Under the pieces are notes generated by a model, which saw only the letters and a program-made list of their open reading frames with translations, did no database searches and was not told where the DNA came from. This document shows positions 40,460 to 50,326 of a stretch of 64,000 bases of DNA, piece by piece. The stretch spans positions 217,239 through 281,238 of the forward strand of contig NZ_JAHKQB010000010.1 in assembly GCF_018860625.1 (NCBI RefSeq). The letters run 5' to 3'. A program made the position numbers and the translations under genes. Within the stretch, counting starts at the first letter, position 1; every line of letters starts with the position of its first letter. This DNA comes from Paracoccus sp. C2R09 (GTDB taxonomy: Bacteria > Pseudomonadota > Alphaproteobacteria > Rhodobacterales > Rhodobacteraceae).

Positions 40460-41671
40460 TTACGAACCGAAGCCGCGCGCGCTCTGCGGGGCGGGGTCCA
40501 GGATGACCAGCTGGCCGTTGCGGATGGTCGCGACCGAGAGGCCGCGCTGGATGGTGCGGTCGCCCTTGAGGCGGAAGATCCCGCCCACGCCCGCAAAGCC
40601 CGAACGCTGCGTCAGCGCGGTCGAGGTCAGCGCATTGCGACGCCCGCTGCGGGCAAGCGAGGCGATGGCCGCGACGCCGTCATAGGACAGCGATGCCAGC
40701 GGATGGGGCTGTTCGCCATAGGCCTGGGAATACCGCGCTTCGAACTGGCGCTGCAGACCCTGATCGGGAATGGCGAACCAACCCTCGGCCAGCTGGCCTT
40801 CGGACAGGCGGCTTGCGGGCTGGTCCCAACGGGTCAGGCCCATCATCTGCGTGACGGGCGAACGCACGCCCGCATCGGCCAGCTGCTGGGTCAGATAGGG
40901 CAGGACGGCCTGGTGGTTCGCGGTCAGGAAGACCGAATCCACATTGCCTGATTTCGCGGCCTCGGCCACGCGGGGCACGACGGCATCGATGCCCGTCACC
41001 GAAACGGGATGGTTGATCCGGCCCGCCATGCGCGCGCCGTTGCGGGCGATGGCGGTCTGGATCGCGGCGCCGCCCAGCTGGCCCGCGACGTCATCCTCGG
41101 CCACGACCAGGACGTTGCGCTTGCCCTGCTTCACGCCGTAACCGACCAGGCGGTCGGCGATGTTCTCGAAGCTGTTGCCCAGGATGAAGACGTTGCCGCC
41201 CGCGACCTGCGTGTTGTTGGAAAATGTCAGCACGTTGACATTGCGCGGGGCCATCGCGTTGCCCACCGCATTCGCGCCTTCCGCAAAGAGCGGCCCGAGG
41301 ATGATCTGCGCACCCGCATCGACCGCGGCATTGGCCTGCGTCACCGCGGCCTCGGTCGAGGCGCCGGTATCGTAGATGCGCAGGTCGATGGTCGCGCCCT
41401 GCGCGTCCCCCGCCGCCATCTTGGCCGAATTCTTCAGGCTGCGCGCCAGCCATTCCAGATCGGCCGACCCGGTCCCCGCAGGGGCCAGCAGCGCGACGCG
41501 CACCGGCTGCGACGGGTCGATCAGCTGCCCGGTCTCGGGACCGGATGCCTGTTCGGTGCCAAGGCCCGGCTCGCATGCCGCAAGCACCAGGGTGGCGACC
41601 ACGGCACCGGCGCGGGTCAGGGCACGGCGCAGGCCGCCATGGGCGGGCTGCCTTGTGGCTGATGCGAACAT
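40460..41671 (-). CDS. LppC/LpoA-like penicillin-binding protein activator lipoprotein
   Basis: Lipoprotein (403 aa) with a lipobox LAAC (Cys33) after a short hydrophobic core, then a type I periplasmic-binding fold (VRVALLAPAGTG; GAQIILGPLFAEGANAVG; VFLTANHQAVLPYL). It matches the C-terminal domain of LpoA/YraM, which activates PBP1A at the outer membrane; the N-terminal TPR part of E. coli LpoA is absent. The divergent rsmI-yraN order next to it is the classic lppC-rsmI-yraN neighbourhood, supporting the call. Confidence 0.9.
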   Translation of the reverse strand: MFASATRQPAHGGLRRALTRAGAVVATLVLAACEPGLGTEQASGPETGQLIDPSQPVRVALLAPAGTGSADLEWLARSLKNSAKMAAGDAQGATIDLRIYDTGASTEAAVTQANAAVDAGAQIILGPLFAEGANAVGNAMAPRNVNVLTFSNNTQVAGGNVFILGNSFENIADRLVGYGVKQGKRNVLVVAEDDVAGQLGGAAIQTAIARNGARMAGRINHPVSVTGIDAVVPRVAEAAKSGNVDSVFLTANHQAVLPYLTQQLADAGVRSPVTQMMGLTRWDQPASRLSEGQLAEGWFAIPDQGLQRQFEARYSQAYGEQPHPLASLSYDGVAAIASLARSGRRNALTSTALTQRSGFAGVGGIFRLKGDRTIQRGLSVATIRNGQLVILDPAPQSARGFGS

Positions 41672-41700
41672 GTGAAACTTCCCCCGTTGAACTATTGGTT

Positions 41701-41728
41701 TTGCAAGTTGTCGGTCGCAGACTATGTC
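41701..41728 (+). promoter_or_regulatory. Candidate promoter for rsmI-yraN-gshB
   Basis: TTGCAA (41701-41706) and TATGTC (41723-41728) are separated by 16 bases in the intergenic space between the divergent lppC-like and rsmI genes. Transcription would begin about 55 bases before rsmI. Confidence 0.4.
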
Positions 41729-41788
41729 CGGCGCAGGCCGTTGGCAACGGCGCGGACCGCCCCCCGGCCAAGTCGAAGGAAAGATGTC

Positions 41789-42691
41789 ATGGAACGCCCA
41801 AGCCCCCAGCCCGAAGCCGCCCGCCCGATCGCCGCCCGGATCGAGGCCGCGCGCATCGATCCGGGCCTGCATCTGGTGGCCACGCCCATCGGGGCCGCCC
41901 GCGACATCACCCTGCGTGCGCTGGATGTGCTGAACAGCGCCGACATCCTTGCGGCCGAGGATACGCGCGTGCTGCGCCACCTGATGGAGATCCACGGCAT
42001 CCCGCTGCGGGGTCGGCGGCTGATCGCCTATCACGACCATAACGGCGCGCGTGCCCGTCCGGCGCTGATCGGCGCCCTGACGGAAGGGGCCAGCGTCGCC
42101 TATTGCTCGGATGCGGGGACGCCGCTGGTCGCGGACCCCGGATACCGCCTGGCGCTGGATGCGGCCGAGGCGGGCGCGCGCGTCCATGCGCTGCCCGGCC
42201 CGTCGGCGGCACTGGCCGCGCTCAGCCTGTCGGGGTTGCCGTCCGATCGCTTCCTGTTCCTTGGCTTCCCGCCGCCGACAGAGGCCGCGCGTCGGACCTG
42301 GCTGCGCAACTGGCTGGCGACTGATGCCACGTTGATCCTGTACGAAAGCCCGCGTCGCGTGGCGCGCACCCTGGCCGAGCTGGCCCTGCAGGACCCGGAC
42401 CGCGCCATCGTCATCGCGCGCGAACTGACCAAGAAGTTCGAGGAGGTCATTCGCGGCACCGCCTCGGAGCTGTCGGAAGATCCGCGCATGGGGACCCTCA
42501 AGGGCGAGGTGGTAATGCTCATCGACCGCCCCGGCGAGGTCGAGATCAACGAGGAGACCCTGGACGACGCGCTGCGGGATCGCATGTCGCGCATGTCCGT
42601 CAAGGATGCCGCGAAAGAGGTCGCCGACATCCTGGGCATGCCCAAACGCGACGTCTATCAGCGCGCGCTGACCCTGTCGCGCGGCGCATGA
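41789..42691 (+). CDS. rsmI: 16S rRNA (cytidine1402-2'-O)-methyltransferase RsmI
   Basis: SAM-dependent methyltransferase (300 aa) of the TP-methylase fold. LVATPIGAARDITLRAL, AAEDTRVLRHLMEIHGI and SDAGTPLVADPGYRLA are diagnostic, as is LYESPRRVARTLAEL. AAGGAAAG precedes the ATG. The stop overlaps yraN by four bases. Confidence 0.96.
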   Translation: MERPSPQPEAARPIAARIEAARIDPGLHLVATPIGAARDITLRALDVLNSADILAAEDTRVLRHLMEIHGIPLRGRRLIAYHDHNGARARPALIGALTEGASVAYCSDAGTPLVADPGYRLALDAAEAGARVHALPGPSAALAALSLSGLPSDRFLFLGFPPPTEAARRTWLRNWLATDATLILYESPRRVARTLAELALQDPDRAIVIARELTKKFEEVIRGTASELSEDPRMGTLKGEVVMLIDRPGEVEINEETLDDALRDRMSRMSVKDAAKEVADILGMPKRDVYQRALTLSRGA

Positions 42692-43056
42692 TGCGGTCCG
42701 CGCGGGGGACGACCGCGAACCTGTCGGGCGCGATGGCCGAGGATGCCGTCCTGCGGGAATATCGCGGGCAGGGGGCCGAACTCATGGACCGTCGCTGGCG
42801 GGGGCGCGGAGGAGAGATCGACCTGATCCTTCGCGCGGGCCCGGCGCTGATCTTCGTCGAGGTGAAATCCGCACCCACGCATGATGCCGCGGCGGAACGC
42901 ATCCGCCCCGCGCAGGCCCGCCGCATCATGGCCGCGGCCGAGGAATACCTGGCCGCAACCGGCAGGCCCCTCGCGACCGAGATGCGCTTCGACGCGGCGC
43001 TGGTCGACGGCACCGGGCGCGTGCGTATCGTGCCGGATGCATTTTCCGGTTTCTGA
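42688..43056 (+). CDS. yraN: YraN/UPF0102 nuclease-fold protein
   Basis: Small protein (122 aa) with a restriction-endonuclease-like fold. [20 protein letters not shown] then FVEVKSA carry the D-(x)-ExK-type residues of the family. Its function is unsettled; it is almost always next to rsmI, as here. Confidence 0.94.
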   Translation: MMRSARGTTANLSGAMAEDAVLREYRGQGAELMDRRWRGRGGEIDLILRAGPALIFVEVKSAPTHDAAAERIRPAQARRIMAAAEEYLAATGRPLATEMRFDAALVDGTGRVRIVPDAFSGF

Positions 43057-43121
43057 CCCGGCAATCTTGCATCCGTCACCGGCCCGCGCCACATGTGACC
43101 CCGAATGATCAGGAGCGCAGC

Positions 43122-44069
43122 ATGAGCCTTTACGTCGCCTTGCAGATGGACCCGGTCGAGGCCGTCTCGATCGATGCCGACAGCACCTTCCGCATCGGCC
43201 TCGAGGCCGAGGCCCGCGGGCACCGTCTGTTCCAGTACACCGCCGACCAGCTGCGCTACGACCAGGGGCGCATCATCGCGCGCGGTCGTCCCGTCACGCT
43301 GCGCCGCAAGCAGGGCGATCACGTGACCTTCGGCGAATGGGCCGAGGTGGACGTGACCGAATTCGACGTGGTCTGGCTGCGGCAGGATCCGCCCTTCGAC
43401 ATGGCCTATGTGACCTCGACGCATCTGCTGGACCGGGTGCATCCGGGCACGCTGGTCGTGAACGACCCCTTCTGGGTGCGCAACTGCCCCGAGAAGCTGA
43501 TGGTCCTCGACTTTCCCGACCTGACGCCCCCCACCATGATCGCCCGTGATCCCGCGGCCTTCCGGGCCTTCCGCGAGCGTCACGGCGAGATCATCGTGAA
43601 GCCGCTCTATGGCAATGGCGGTGCGGGGGTGTTCCACCTGAAGCCCGGCGATCCGAACCTGTCGTCGCTGCTCGAGACGTTTGCAGGCATCAACCGCGAA
43701 CCCATGATCGCGCAGAAATACCTCGACAAGGTGACCGAGGGCGACAAGCGGATCATCCTGGTCGATGGCGAACCCGTCGGCGCGATCAATCGCGTGCCCC
43801 AGCAGGGCGAAGCGCGGTCCAACATGCATGTCGGCGGCCGCGCCGAGAAGATCGGACTGACCGAGCGCGAATACGAGATCTGCAAGATCATCGGCCCGAC
43901 CCTGCGTGAAAAGGGGCTGATCTTCACCGGCATCGACGTGATCGACGGCTGGCTGACCGAGATCAACGTCACATCGCCCACGGGCATCCAGGAACTGGAA
44001 CGCTTCGACGGGATCAACGCCGCCGAGGCGATCTGGGAAGCGATCGAGCGCCGGCTGGCCGAACGCTGA
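43122..44069 (+). CDS. gshB: Glutathione synthetase
   Basis: ATP-grasp enzyme (315 aa) joining gamma-glutamylcysteine and glycine. [39 protein letters not shown] and [12 protein letters not shown] are conserved GshB segments. AGGAG lies upstream of the ATG. It is the last gene of the rsmI-yraN-gshB unit and converges on comM with three bases between the stops. Confidence 0.97.
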   Translation: MSLYVALQMDPVEAVSIDADSTFRIGLEAEARGHRLFQYTADQLRYDQGRIIARGRPVTLRRKQGDHVTFGEWAEVDVTEFDVVWLRQDPPFDMAYVTSTHLLDRVHPGTLVVNDPFWVRNCPEKLMVLDFPDLTPPTMIARDPAAFRAFRERHGEIIVKPLYGNGGAGVFHLKPGDPNLSSLLETFAGINREPMIAQKYLDKVTEGDKRIILVDGEPVGAINRVPQQGEARSNMHVGGRAEKIGLTEREYEICKIIGPTLREKGLIFTGIDVIDGWLTEINVTSPTGIQELERFDGINAAEAIWEAIERRLAER

Positions 44070-44072
44070 GCT

Positions 44073-45587
44073 TCAGGCGACGAAGGGCAGGCGATAGCTG
44101 ATCGCCTCGGCCAGGTGGGCGGTCCGGACGGCGTCCGAGCCGTCCAGATCGGCGATGGTCCGCGCCGTTCGCAGGATGCGGTGATACCCGCGCGCCGTCA
44201 GGCCCAGCCGGTCGGCCGCCTTGCGGATCAGGGCCTGCCCCTCGGCATCGGGTTTCGCGACCTGTTCGAGCATGCTGCCCGTGGCCTCGGCATTGACCGA
44301 GATTCCCGGTTCGGCCATGTACCGCTCGGTCTGGATGGCGCGGGCACGGGCCACGCGATCCGCGATCACGGCCGAGGCTTCGCCATCGGGCGGGCCGTCC
44401 AGATCCTCGATCCGCGTTGCCGGAACCTCGATCCGCAGATCGAAGCGGTCCATCAGCGGGCCCGAGATGCGCGAGAGATAATCCTGCCCGCAGGTCGCCG
44501 CACGCGGACAGGCCCGCGCGGCATCCGCAAGATGGCCGCAGCGGCACGGATTGGCCGCGGCCACCAGCAGAAAGCGACAGGGATAGCTGACGTGACGGGC
44601 GGCGCGGGCGACCATGACCTCGCCCGTTTCAATTGGTTGGCGCAGGCTTTCCAGCACCTGCCGGGGATATTCGGGCAATTCGTCCATGAACAGGACGCCG
44701 TGATGGGCAAGGCTGATCTGACCGGGCCGGGCCGCGCGCCCACCGCCCACGATGGCCGCGGGGGACGCGGTGTGATGCGGTTCCTGAAAGGGCGGCTGCC
44801 GCGAGATGCCGCCCGCGGGCAGGATCCCCGCCACCGAATGGATCATGGATGTCGCCAGTGCCTCGGACGGGGTCAGCGGCGGCATGAGGCCCGGCAGGCG
44901 CGAGGCCAGCATGGATTTGCCCGCGCCGGGCGGGCCGACCATCAGCAGATGATGGCGCCCCGCCGCCGCGATCTCCAGCGCGCGCTTGGCGCGTTCCTGG
45001 CCGCGAACTTCGGACAGGCAGCCCCGCAGCGGGGCTTCTCGCAGCATTCCGGGCGATGCGGGCGACAGCGGCTTGCGGTCGGTCAGGTGATCCACCACCG
45101 TTCGCAGCGTCGTCGCGCCGAAGACCGGGACCGAGCGGATCCAGGCGGCCTCGGGGCCGCAGGGGGCAGGGCAGATCAGGCTGCGTTCGTCCTCGGACGC
45201 GGCGACGGCTGCGGGCAGGGCGCCCGCGACGGGCACGAGGCGGCCGTCCAGCGACAACTCGCCCAGGGAAACGCAGCGCGCGACATCCTCGGGCGGGACG
45301 ATCTGCAGCGCCGCCAGCACCGCCAGCGCGATGGGCAGGTCGAAATGCGACCCCTCCTTCGGCAGATCGGCGGGCGACAGGTTCACCGTCAGACGCTTGC
45401 TGGGCAGGGCGATGGACATGGCGCCGAAGGCTGCGCGCACGCGTTCCTTGGCCTCGGACACGGCCTTGTCGGGCAGCCCCACGATCGAGAATCCGGGCAG
45501 GCCGGCCGCGACCGCGCATTGAACCTCGACCAGGCGGGCCTCGACCCCTTCGAAGGCGACGGTATAGGAGGTGGCGATCATGTTCAT
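44073..45587 (-). CDS. comM: ComM/YifB family Mg-chelatase-like AAA+ ATPase
   Basis: AAA+ helicase (504 aa) known in naturally competent bacteria to drive branch migration when incoming single-stranded DNA recombines. An N-terminal Lon-protease-like ChlI domain (1-170) precedes the AAA+ core with Walker A VGPPGAGKS and Walker B GVLFMDELPEYPRQ. A Cys cluster (NPCRCG, CPRAATCGQ) and a C-terminal helical domain follow. Starts at 45587 or 45581 are both possible. A perfect CtrA box lies 36 bases upstream. In R. capsulatus ComM is among proteins needed for receiving GTA DNA, which makes that box notable. Confidence 0.93.
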   Translation of the reverse strand: MNMIATSYTVAFEGVEARLVEVQCAVAAGLPGFSIVGLPDKAVSEAKERVRAAFGAMSIALPSKRLTVNLSPADLPKEGSHFDLPIALAVLAALQIVPPEDVARCVSLGELSLDGRLVPVAGALPAAVAASEDERSLICPAPCGPEAAWIRSVPVFGATTLRTVVDHLTDRKPLSPASPGMLREAPLRGCLSEVRGQERAKRALEIAAAGRHHLLMVGPPGAGKSMLASRLPGLMPPLTPSEALATSMIHSVAGILPAGGISRQPPFQEPHHTASPAAIVGGGRAARPGQISLAHHGVLFMDELPEYPRQVLESLRQPIETGEVMVARAARHVSYPCRFLLVAAANPCRCGHLADAARACPRAATCGQDYLSRISGPLMDRFDLRIEVPATRIEDLDGPPDGEASAVIADRVARARAIQTERYMAEPGISVNAEATGSMLEQVAKPDAEGQALIRKAADRLGLTARGYHRILRTARTIADLDGSDAVRTAHLAEAISYRLPFVA

Positions 45588-45622
45588 TCCCCGGACGATG
45601 GGAATGGTTAACGCGGGAAGGA

Positions 45623-45638
45623 TTAACCGGCGGTTAAC
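45623..45638. promoter_or_regulatory. Perfect CtrA box between comM and coaBC
   Basis: TTAACCGGCGGTTAAC fits TTAA-N7-TTAAC and is nearly symmetric, so it reads as a CtrA box on both strands. A third TTAA lies at 45608-45611. The box is 36 bases from the comM start and 65 bases from the coaBC start; the distance favours comM as target. Confidence 0.75.
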
Positions 45639-45649
45639 AGGCGCGTAGC

Positions 45650-45677
45650 TTGCGGTGCGGGGGCCGGGTCGTTATCT
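45650..45677 (+). promoter_or_regulatory. Candidate promoter for coaBC (and the SUF genes behind it)
   Basis: TTGCGG (45650-45655) and TTATCT (45672-45677) are 16 bases apart. The start would be near 45684, about 20 bases before the chosen coaBC ATG. The CtrA box sits just upstream of the -35 element. Confidence 0.4.
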
Positions 45678-45702
45678 CTGCCGGATCACGGGAATGGGTG
45701 CC

Positions 45703-46899
45703 ATGCAACCGAAGCGCATACTTCTGATCGTGGGCGGGGGGATCTCGGCCTACAAGATCCCGCAGCTGATCCGGCTGATGCGGGCCGAAGGCCTGTCGGT
45801 GACGCCCGTCCTGACGCAGGCCGGGGCGCAGTTCACCACGCCGATGACCCTGTCGGTGCTGGCGGGCGAGCCTGTGCATGACGCCCTGTGGGATATCGGC
45901 ACCGAGGCCGAGATCGGGCATATCCAGCTGTCGCGCAACGCCGATCTGGTCGTGGTGGCACCGGCCACCGCGGACATGATGGCCAAGATGGCGCAGGGGA
46001 TCGCCAACGATCTGGCCACGACGCTGCTGCTGGCCACCGACAAGCGCGTGCTGATCGCACCCGCGATGAATGTGCGGATGTGGGACCACCCCGCGACGCA
46101 GCGCAACCGCCGGACGCTGGCGGGTGACGGCATTCTGACGGTCGGGCCCGACAGCGGCGACATGGCCTGCGGCGAATACGGCCCCGGCCGCATGGCGGAA
46201 CCCGAGGCGATCGTGGCGGCCATTCGCGATGCGCTGGCCCCGCGCCCGCAACCGCTGGCGGGGCGGCATATCGTCGTGACCTCGGGGCCGACGCATGAAC
46301 CGATCGACCCGGTCAGGTACATCGCGAACCGGTCGTCCGGCGCGCAGGGAACGGCGATTGCCGCCGCGCTGCGCGATCTGGGCGCGAAGGTCAGCTTCGT
46401 GACCGGACCCGCGACCGTTCCCCCGCCTGCGGGCGTCGAGGTGGTCCGGGTCGAGACCGCCCGCCAGATGCGCGACGCCGTGCAGGCGGCGCTGCCCGCC
46501 GATGCGGCTGTCATGGCGGCAGCCGTCGCGGATTGGCACGTCACGAATGCAAGCGGGCTGAAGATGAAGAAGGACGGCAGCGGCAACCCGCCCGCGCTGC
46601 ACATGGCCGAAAATCCCGACATCCTGCGCTGGCTGTCGAACGATGCGGCCCGACCCCGCCTTGTGGTGGGGTTTGCCGCCGAGACCCATGACGTGATCGC
46701 CCATGCCACGGCCAAGCGGCAGCGCAAGGGCTGCGACTGGATCGTCGCCAACGATGTCAGCCCCGCGACGGGCATCATGGGCGGAACCGAAAACGCCGTG
46801 ACGCTGATCACCGACACGGGGGTCGAGGATTGGCCCCGCATGGACAAGGACAGAGTCGCGGCACGGCTTGCGGCCCGAATTGCGGAGGCGCTGGAATGA
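45703..46899 (+). CDS. coaBC: Bifunctional phosphopantothenoylcysteine decarboxylase/synthase
   Basis: Coenzyme A biosynthesis enzyme (398 aa). The CoaC half (1-185) is an FMN-dependent decarboxylase with the catalytic His in IGHIQLSRNAD, APAMNVRMW and the flap Cys in MACGEYGPGRM. The CoaB half (190-398) has SGPTHEPIDPVRYIANRSSG and AAVADWHV. I chose the ATG at 45703 because GGGA lies at a good distance; an ATG nine bases upstream is too close to it. The stop overlaps the first SUF-operon gene by four bases. Confidence 0.94.
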   Translation: MQPKRILLIVGGGISAYKIPQLIRLMRAEGLSVTPVLTQAGAQFTTPMTLSVLAGEPVHDALWDIGTEAEIGHIQLSRNADLVVVAPATADMMAKMAQGIANDLATTLLLATDKRVLIAPAMNVRMWDHPATQRNRRTLAGDGILTVGPDSGDMACGEYGPGRMAEPEAIVAAIRDALAPRPQPLAGRHIVVTSGPTHEPIDPVRYIANRSSGAQGTAIAAALRDLGAKVSFVTGPATVPPPAGVEVVRVETARQMRDAVQAALPADAAVMAAAVADWHVTNASGLKMKKDGSGNPPALHMAENPDILRWLSNDAARPRLVVGFAAETHDVIAHATAKRQRKGCDWIVANDVSPATGIMGGTENAVTLITDTGVEDWPRMDKDRVAARLAARIAEALE

Positions 46900-47939
46900 T
46901 GCGCAGTTACCTCGACTGGAATGCGACGACCCCGATCCGGCCCGAAGTGAAGGCCGCGATGATCGAGGCGCTGGACATCTCGGGCAACCCGTCCTCGGTC
47001 CATACCGAGGGGCGTGCCGCGAAGATGGCACTGGAGGGTGCGCGACAGCGGCTGGCAAGTGCGCTCGGGGCGGATGGGGCGGATGTCGTCTTCACCTCGG
47101 GGACGACCGAGGCCGCGTCGATGGTGCTGGGCGGCGGGGGCTTTCATTGCGCGCCCGTGGAACACAGCGCGATCAAGGTCTGGTGCGAACAGGACCTGGC
47201 AGTGGATGGCGACGGCATCGTCACCGTGATCGACCCCGCCCGGACCAGCCTGCAGCTTGCCAACAACGAGACCGGCGTGATGCAGGCATTGCCCCAGGGG
47301 CTGCACAACAGCGACCTGACGCAGGCCTTCGGCAAGGTGCCGATGGCGTTCAACTGGATGGGCATCACGGCGGGCTTCGTCAGTGCCCACAAGCTGGGCG
47401 GCCCCAAGGGCATCGGCGCGCTGATCCTGAAGAAGGGCACCGAGATGCCCGCCCTGATCCGCGGCGGCGGGCAGGAACAGGGTCGCCGCGCCGGGACCGA
47501 GAACCTGGTCGGGATCATGGGCCTGGCCGCCGCAGCCGAGGCCGCGCAGAAGGATCTGGACGCCGGTCTCTGGGATCAGGTCGCCGCCCGCCGCGACCTG
47601 CTGGAGGGGCGGATCCGCGACATCGCGCCCGAGGCGGTGATCGCGGGAAAGAACGCGCGACGCTTGCCTAACACGTCCTGCATTCTTACATCCGGTTGGA
47701 AGGGTGAGACGCAGGTCATGCAGATGGATCTTGCGGGCTTTGCCATCTCGGCAGGGTCCGCCTGTTCTTCGGGCAAGGTCCGGGCCAGCGGCGCATTGCA
47801 GGCGATGGGTTTTGACGATCAGCAGGCCCAATCGGCGATCAGGGTTTCGATAAGCCCCGCTTTGGATGACGATCAGATCAACCGATTTGCGGACGCTTGG
47901 GAAAAGGCATATAGGCGCTGGCGCAGCCGACATGCGTGA
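46896..47939 (+). CDS. Short class V aminotransferase, NifS/IscS-like cysteine desulfurase
   Basis: PLP enzyme (347 aa) expected to release sulfur from cysteine for Fe-S assembly. The PLP Lys is in [10 protein letters not shown] and the persulfide Cys in [10 protein letters not shown]; the N-terminus [14 protein letters not shown] is typical. Between ANNETG and the Lys the chain is about nine residues shorter than in IscS, and the usual VHVDAVQ strand reads HNSDLTQ, so the fold near the cofactor is trimmed. It is the first gene of the SUF run and starts inside the coaBC stop. No iscR regulator gene is present upstream, unlike in Rhodobacter. Confidence 0.87.
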   Translation: MMRSYLDWNATTPIRPEVKAAMIEALDISGNPSSVHTEGRAAKMALEGARQRLASALGADGADVVFTSGTTEAASMVLGGGGFHCAPVEHSAIKVWCEQDLAVDGDGIVTVIDPARTSLQLANNETGVMQALPQGLHNSDLTQAFGKVPMAFNWMGITAGFVSAHKLGGPKGIGALILKKGTEMPALIRGGGQEQGRRAGTENLVGIMGLAAAAEAAQKDLDAGLWDQVAARRDLLEGRIRDIAPEAVIAGKNARRLPNTSCILTSGWKGETQVMQMDLAGFAISAGSACSSGKVRASGALQAMGFDDQQAQSAIRVSISPALDDDQINRFADAWEKAYRRWRSRHA

Positions 47940-47982
47940 CGGAACGGGCGGGCAGGGGCCCGCCATCGAGGAAGGAAAGAGA

Positions 47983-49503
47983 ATGACGGAAGCCACCGAT
48001 CTGGACGTGCGCGAAGGCGTCGACCGCGAGACGGTCGAAACTGTCCGCAACATGGGCAGCTACAAGTATGGCTGGGACACCGAGATCGAGATGGACTATG
48101 CCCCCAAGGGGCTGAACGAGGATATCGTCCGTCTGATCTCGGAAAAGAACGGCGAACCGGAATGGATGACCGACTGGCGGCTGGAAGCCTACCGCCGCTG
48201 GCTGACCATGACCGAACCCAAATGGGCGATGCTGAACTATCCCGAGATCGATTTTCAGGATCAGTACTACTATGCCCGCCCCAAGAGCATGGAAGAAAAG
48301 CCCAAGTCGCTGGACGAGGTCGATCCCAAGCTGCTGGCGACCTATGAAAAGCTGGGCATCCCGCTGAAGGAACAGATGATCCTTGCAGGCGTCGAGGGCG
48401 CGGACGAGGCACCGGCCGAGGGCCGCAAGGTTGCCGTGGATGCCGTCTTCGACAGTGTCAGCGTGGGCACCACCTTCAAGGACGAGCTGGCCAAGGCCGG
48501 CGTCATCTTCTGTTCGATCAGCGAGGCCATCCGCGAGCATCCCGAGCTGGTGAAGAAATACCTGGGCAGCGTCGTTCCGCAGTCCGACAACTTCTTCGCC
48601 ACGCTGAACAGCGCCGTCTTCTCGGACGGGTCGTTCGTCTATGTCCCGCCGGGCGTCCGCTGCCCGATGGAACTGTCGACCTATTTCCGCATCAACGCCG
48701 AGAATACCGGCCAGTTCGAGCGCACGCTGATCATCGCCGACAAGGGCAGCTATGTCAGCTACCTTGAAGGGTGCACCGCGCCGCAGCGCGACACCAACCA
48801 GCTGCATGCAGCCGTGGTCGAGATCGTCGTGCTCGAGGATGCCGAGGTGAAATACTCGACCGTCCAGAACTGGTTCCCGGGCGACGAGAACGGCAAGGGC
48901 GGCATCTACAACTTCGTCACCAAGCGCGCCGATTGCCGCGAGGCACGCGCCAAGGTGATGTGGACGCAGGTCGAGACCGGTTCGGCCATCACCTGGAAAT
49001 ACCCGTCCTGCATCCTGCGCGGCGATGAATCGCAGGGCGAGTTCTACTCGATCGCGATCGCCAACAACTGGCAGCAGGCCGATACCGGCACCAAGATGAT
49101 CCATCTGGGCAAGAACACGCGCTCGCGCATCGTGTCCAAGGGCATATCGGCCGGTCAGGCGCAGAACACCTATCGCGGTCTGGTGACCATGCACCCCAAG
49201 GCCACGAACAGCCGCAACTACACGCAGTGCGACAGCCTGCTGATCGGCGACAAGTGCGGCGCCCATACCGTGCCCTATATCGAGGTCAAGAACACCTCGA
49301 GCCGGGTCGAGCACGAGGCGACGACCAGCAAGGTCGACGACGACCAGCTGTTCTACTGCCGGTCGCGCGGCATGGACGAGGAAGAGGCCGTCGCGCTGGT
49401 CGTGAACGGGTTCTGCCGCGAGGTCCTGCAGGCGCTGCCGATGGAGTTCGCCATGGAAGCGCAGTCGCTGGTCGCGATCTCGCTTGAAGGTTCGGTGGGC
49501 TGA
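47983..49503 (+). CDS. sufB: Fe-S cluster assembly scaffold SufB
   Basis: SufB (506 aa), core of the SufBC2D complex that builds Fe-S clusters in the cytoplasm. [58 protein letters not shown] and [20 protein letters not shown] are all conserved. GAGGAAGGAAAG precedes the ATG. A stem-loop lies in the 67-base gap before sufC. Confidence 0.97.
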   Translation: MTEATDLDVREGVDRETVETVRNMGSYKYGWDTEIEMDYAPKGLNEDIVRLISEKNGEPEWMTDWRLEAYRRWLTMTEPKWAMLNYPEIDFQDQYYYARPKSMEEKPKSLDEVDPKLLATYEKLGIPLKEQMILAGVEGADEAPAEGRKVAVDAVFDSVSVGTTFKDELAKAGVIFCSISEAIREHPELVKKYLGSVVPQSDNFFATLNSAVFSDGSFVYVPPGVRCPMELSTYFRINAENTGQFERTLIIADKGSYVSYLEGCTAPQRDTNQLHAAVVEIVVLEDAEVKYSTVQNWFPGDENGKGGIYNFVTKRADCREARAKVMWTQVETGSAITWKYPSCILRGDESQGEFYSIAIANNWQQADTGTKMIHLGKNTRSRIVSKGISAGQAQNTYRGLVTMHPKATNSRNYTQCDSLLIGDKCGAHTVPYIEVKNTSSRVEHEATTSKVDDDQLFYCRSRGMDEEEAVALVVNGFCREVLQALPMEFAMEAQSLVAISLEGSVG

Positions 49504-49526
49504 GGCCCCCACGCAAATTCGATGAT

Positions 49527-49545
49527 GGTGCCGCGGGACGGCACC
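49527..49545 (+). other. Intercistronic hairpin between sufB and sufC
   Basis: GGTGCCG, loop CGGGA and CGGCACC form a perfect 7-bp hairpin. A second pairing, GATGGTG (49524-49530) with CACCATC (49551-49557), would use part of the same 5' arm, so the two structures exclude each other. No T-tract follows. It ends about 17 bases before the GAGGAAG ribosome-binding site of sufC. Confidence 0.5.
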
Positions 49546-49570
49546 GCCGCCACCATCCGATGAGGAAGAT

Positions 49571-50326
49571 ATGCTGAAGATTGAAAACCTGCACGTGAAG
49601 CTGGAAGAAGAGGACAAGCAGATCCTGAAGGGTCTGAGCCTCGAGGTTCCCGCGGGCGAGGTCCATGCCATCATGGGCCCGAACGGTTCGGGCAAGTCCA
49701 CCCTGTCCTATGTGCTGTCGGGCCGCGACGGCTACGAAGTGACCGATGGCGACGCGACGCTGGACGGCGAGAGCCTGCTGGACATGGAAGCCGAGGAACG
49801 CGCCGCCGCCGGCCTGTTCCTGGCGTTCCAGTACCCGGTCGAGATCCCGGGCGTGGGCAACATGACCTTCCTGCGCACCGCGGTGAATTCGCAGCGCAAG
49901 GCGCGCGGCGAAGAGGAACTGTCCTCGGCCGAGTTCCTGAAGATCGTCCGCGAGCGCGCCAAGGAGCTGCAGATCAGCCCCGAGATGCTGAAGCGCCCCG
50001 TGAACGTCGGCTTCTCGGGCGGTGAAAAGAAGCGCAACGAGATCCTGCAGATGGCCATGCTGGAGCCCCGCATGTGCATCATGGACGAGACCGATTCCGG
50101 TCTGGACGTGGACGCCATGCGCCTGGTGTCGGAAGGCGTGAACGCGCTGCGTTCGCCCGACCGCAGCTTCCTCGTGATCACGCACTATCAGCGCCTGCTG
50201 AACCACATCAAGCCGGACGTGGTGCACATCATGTCGAACGGCCGCATCATCAAGTCGGGCGGTCCCGAGCTGGCGCTGGAAGTCGAAGAGAACGGCTATG
50301 GCGACCTGCTGGCGGAGGCCGATTGA
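49571..50326 (+). CDS. sufC: Fe-S cluster assembly ATPase SufC
   Basis: ABC-type ATPase (251 aa) of the SufBC2D complex. Walker A MGPNGSGKSTLS, a Q-loop in FLAFQYPVEIPGV, signature GFSGGEKKRNEIL and Walker B MCIMDETDSGLDVDA are all present. GAGGAAG is upstream of the ATG. The stop overlaps the sufD start by one base (TGATG). Confidence 0.97.
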   Translation: MLKIENLHVKLEEEDKQILKGLSLEVPAGEVHAIMGPNGSGKSTLSYVLSGRDGYEVTDGDATLDGESLLDMEAEERAAAGLFLAFQYPVEIPGVGNMTFLRTAVNSQRKARGEEELSSAEFLKIVRERAKELQISPEMLKRPVNVGFSGGEKKRNEILQMAMLEPRMCIMDETDSGLDVDAMRLVSEGVNALRSPDRSFLVITHYQRLLNHIKPDVVHIMSNGRIIKSGGPELALEVEENGYGDLLAEAD

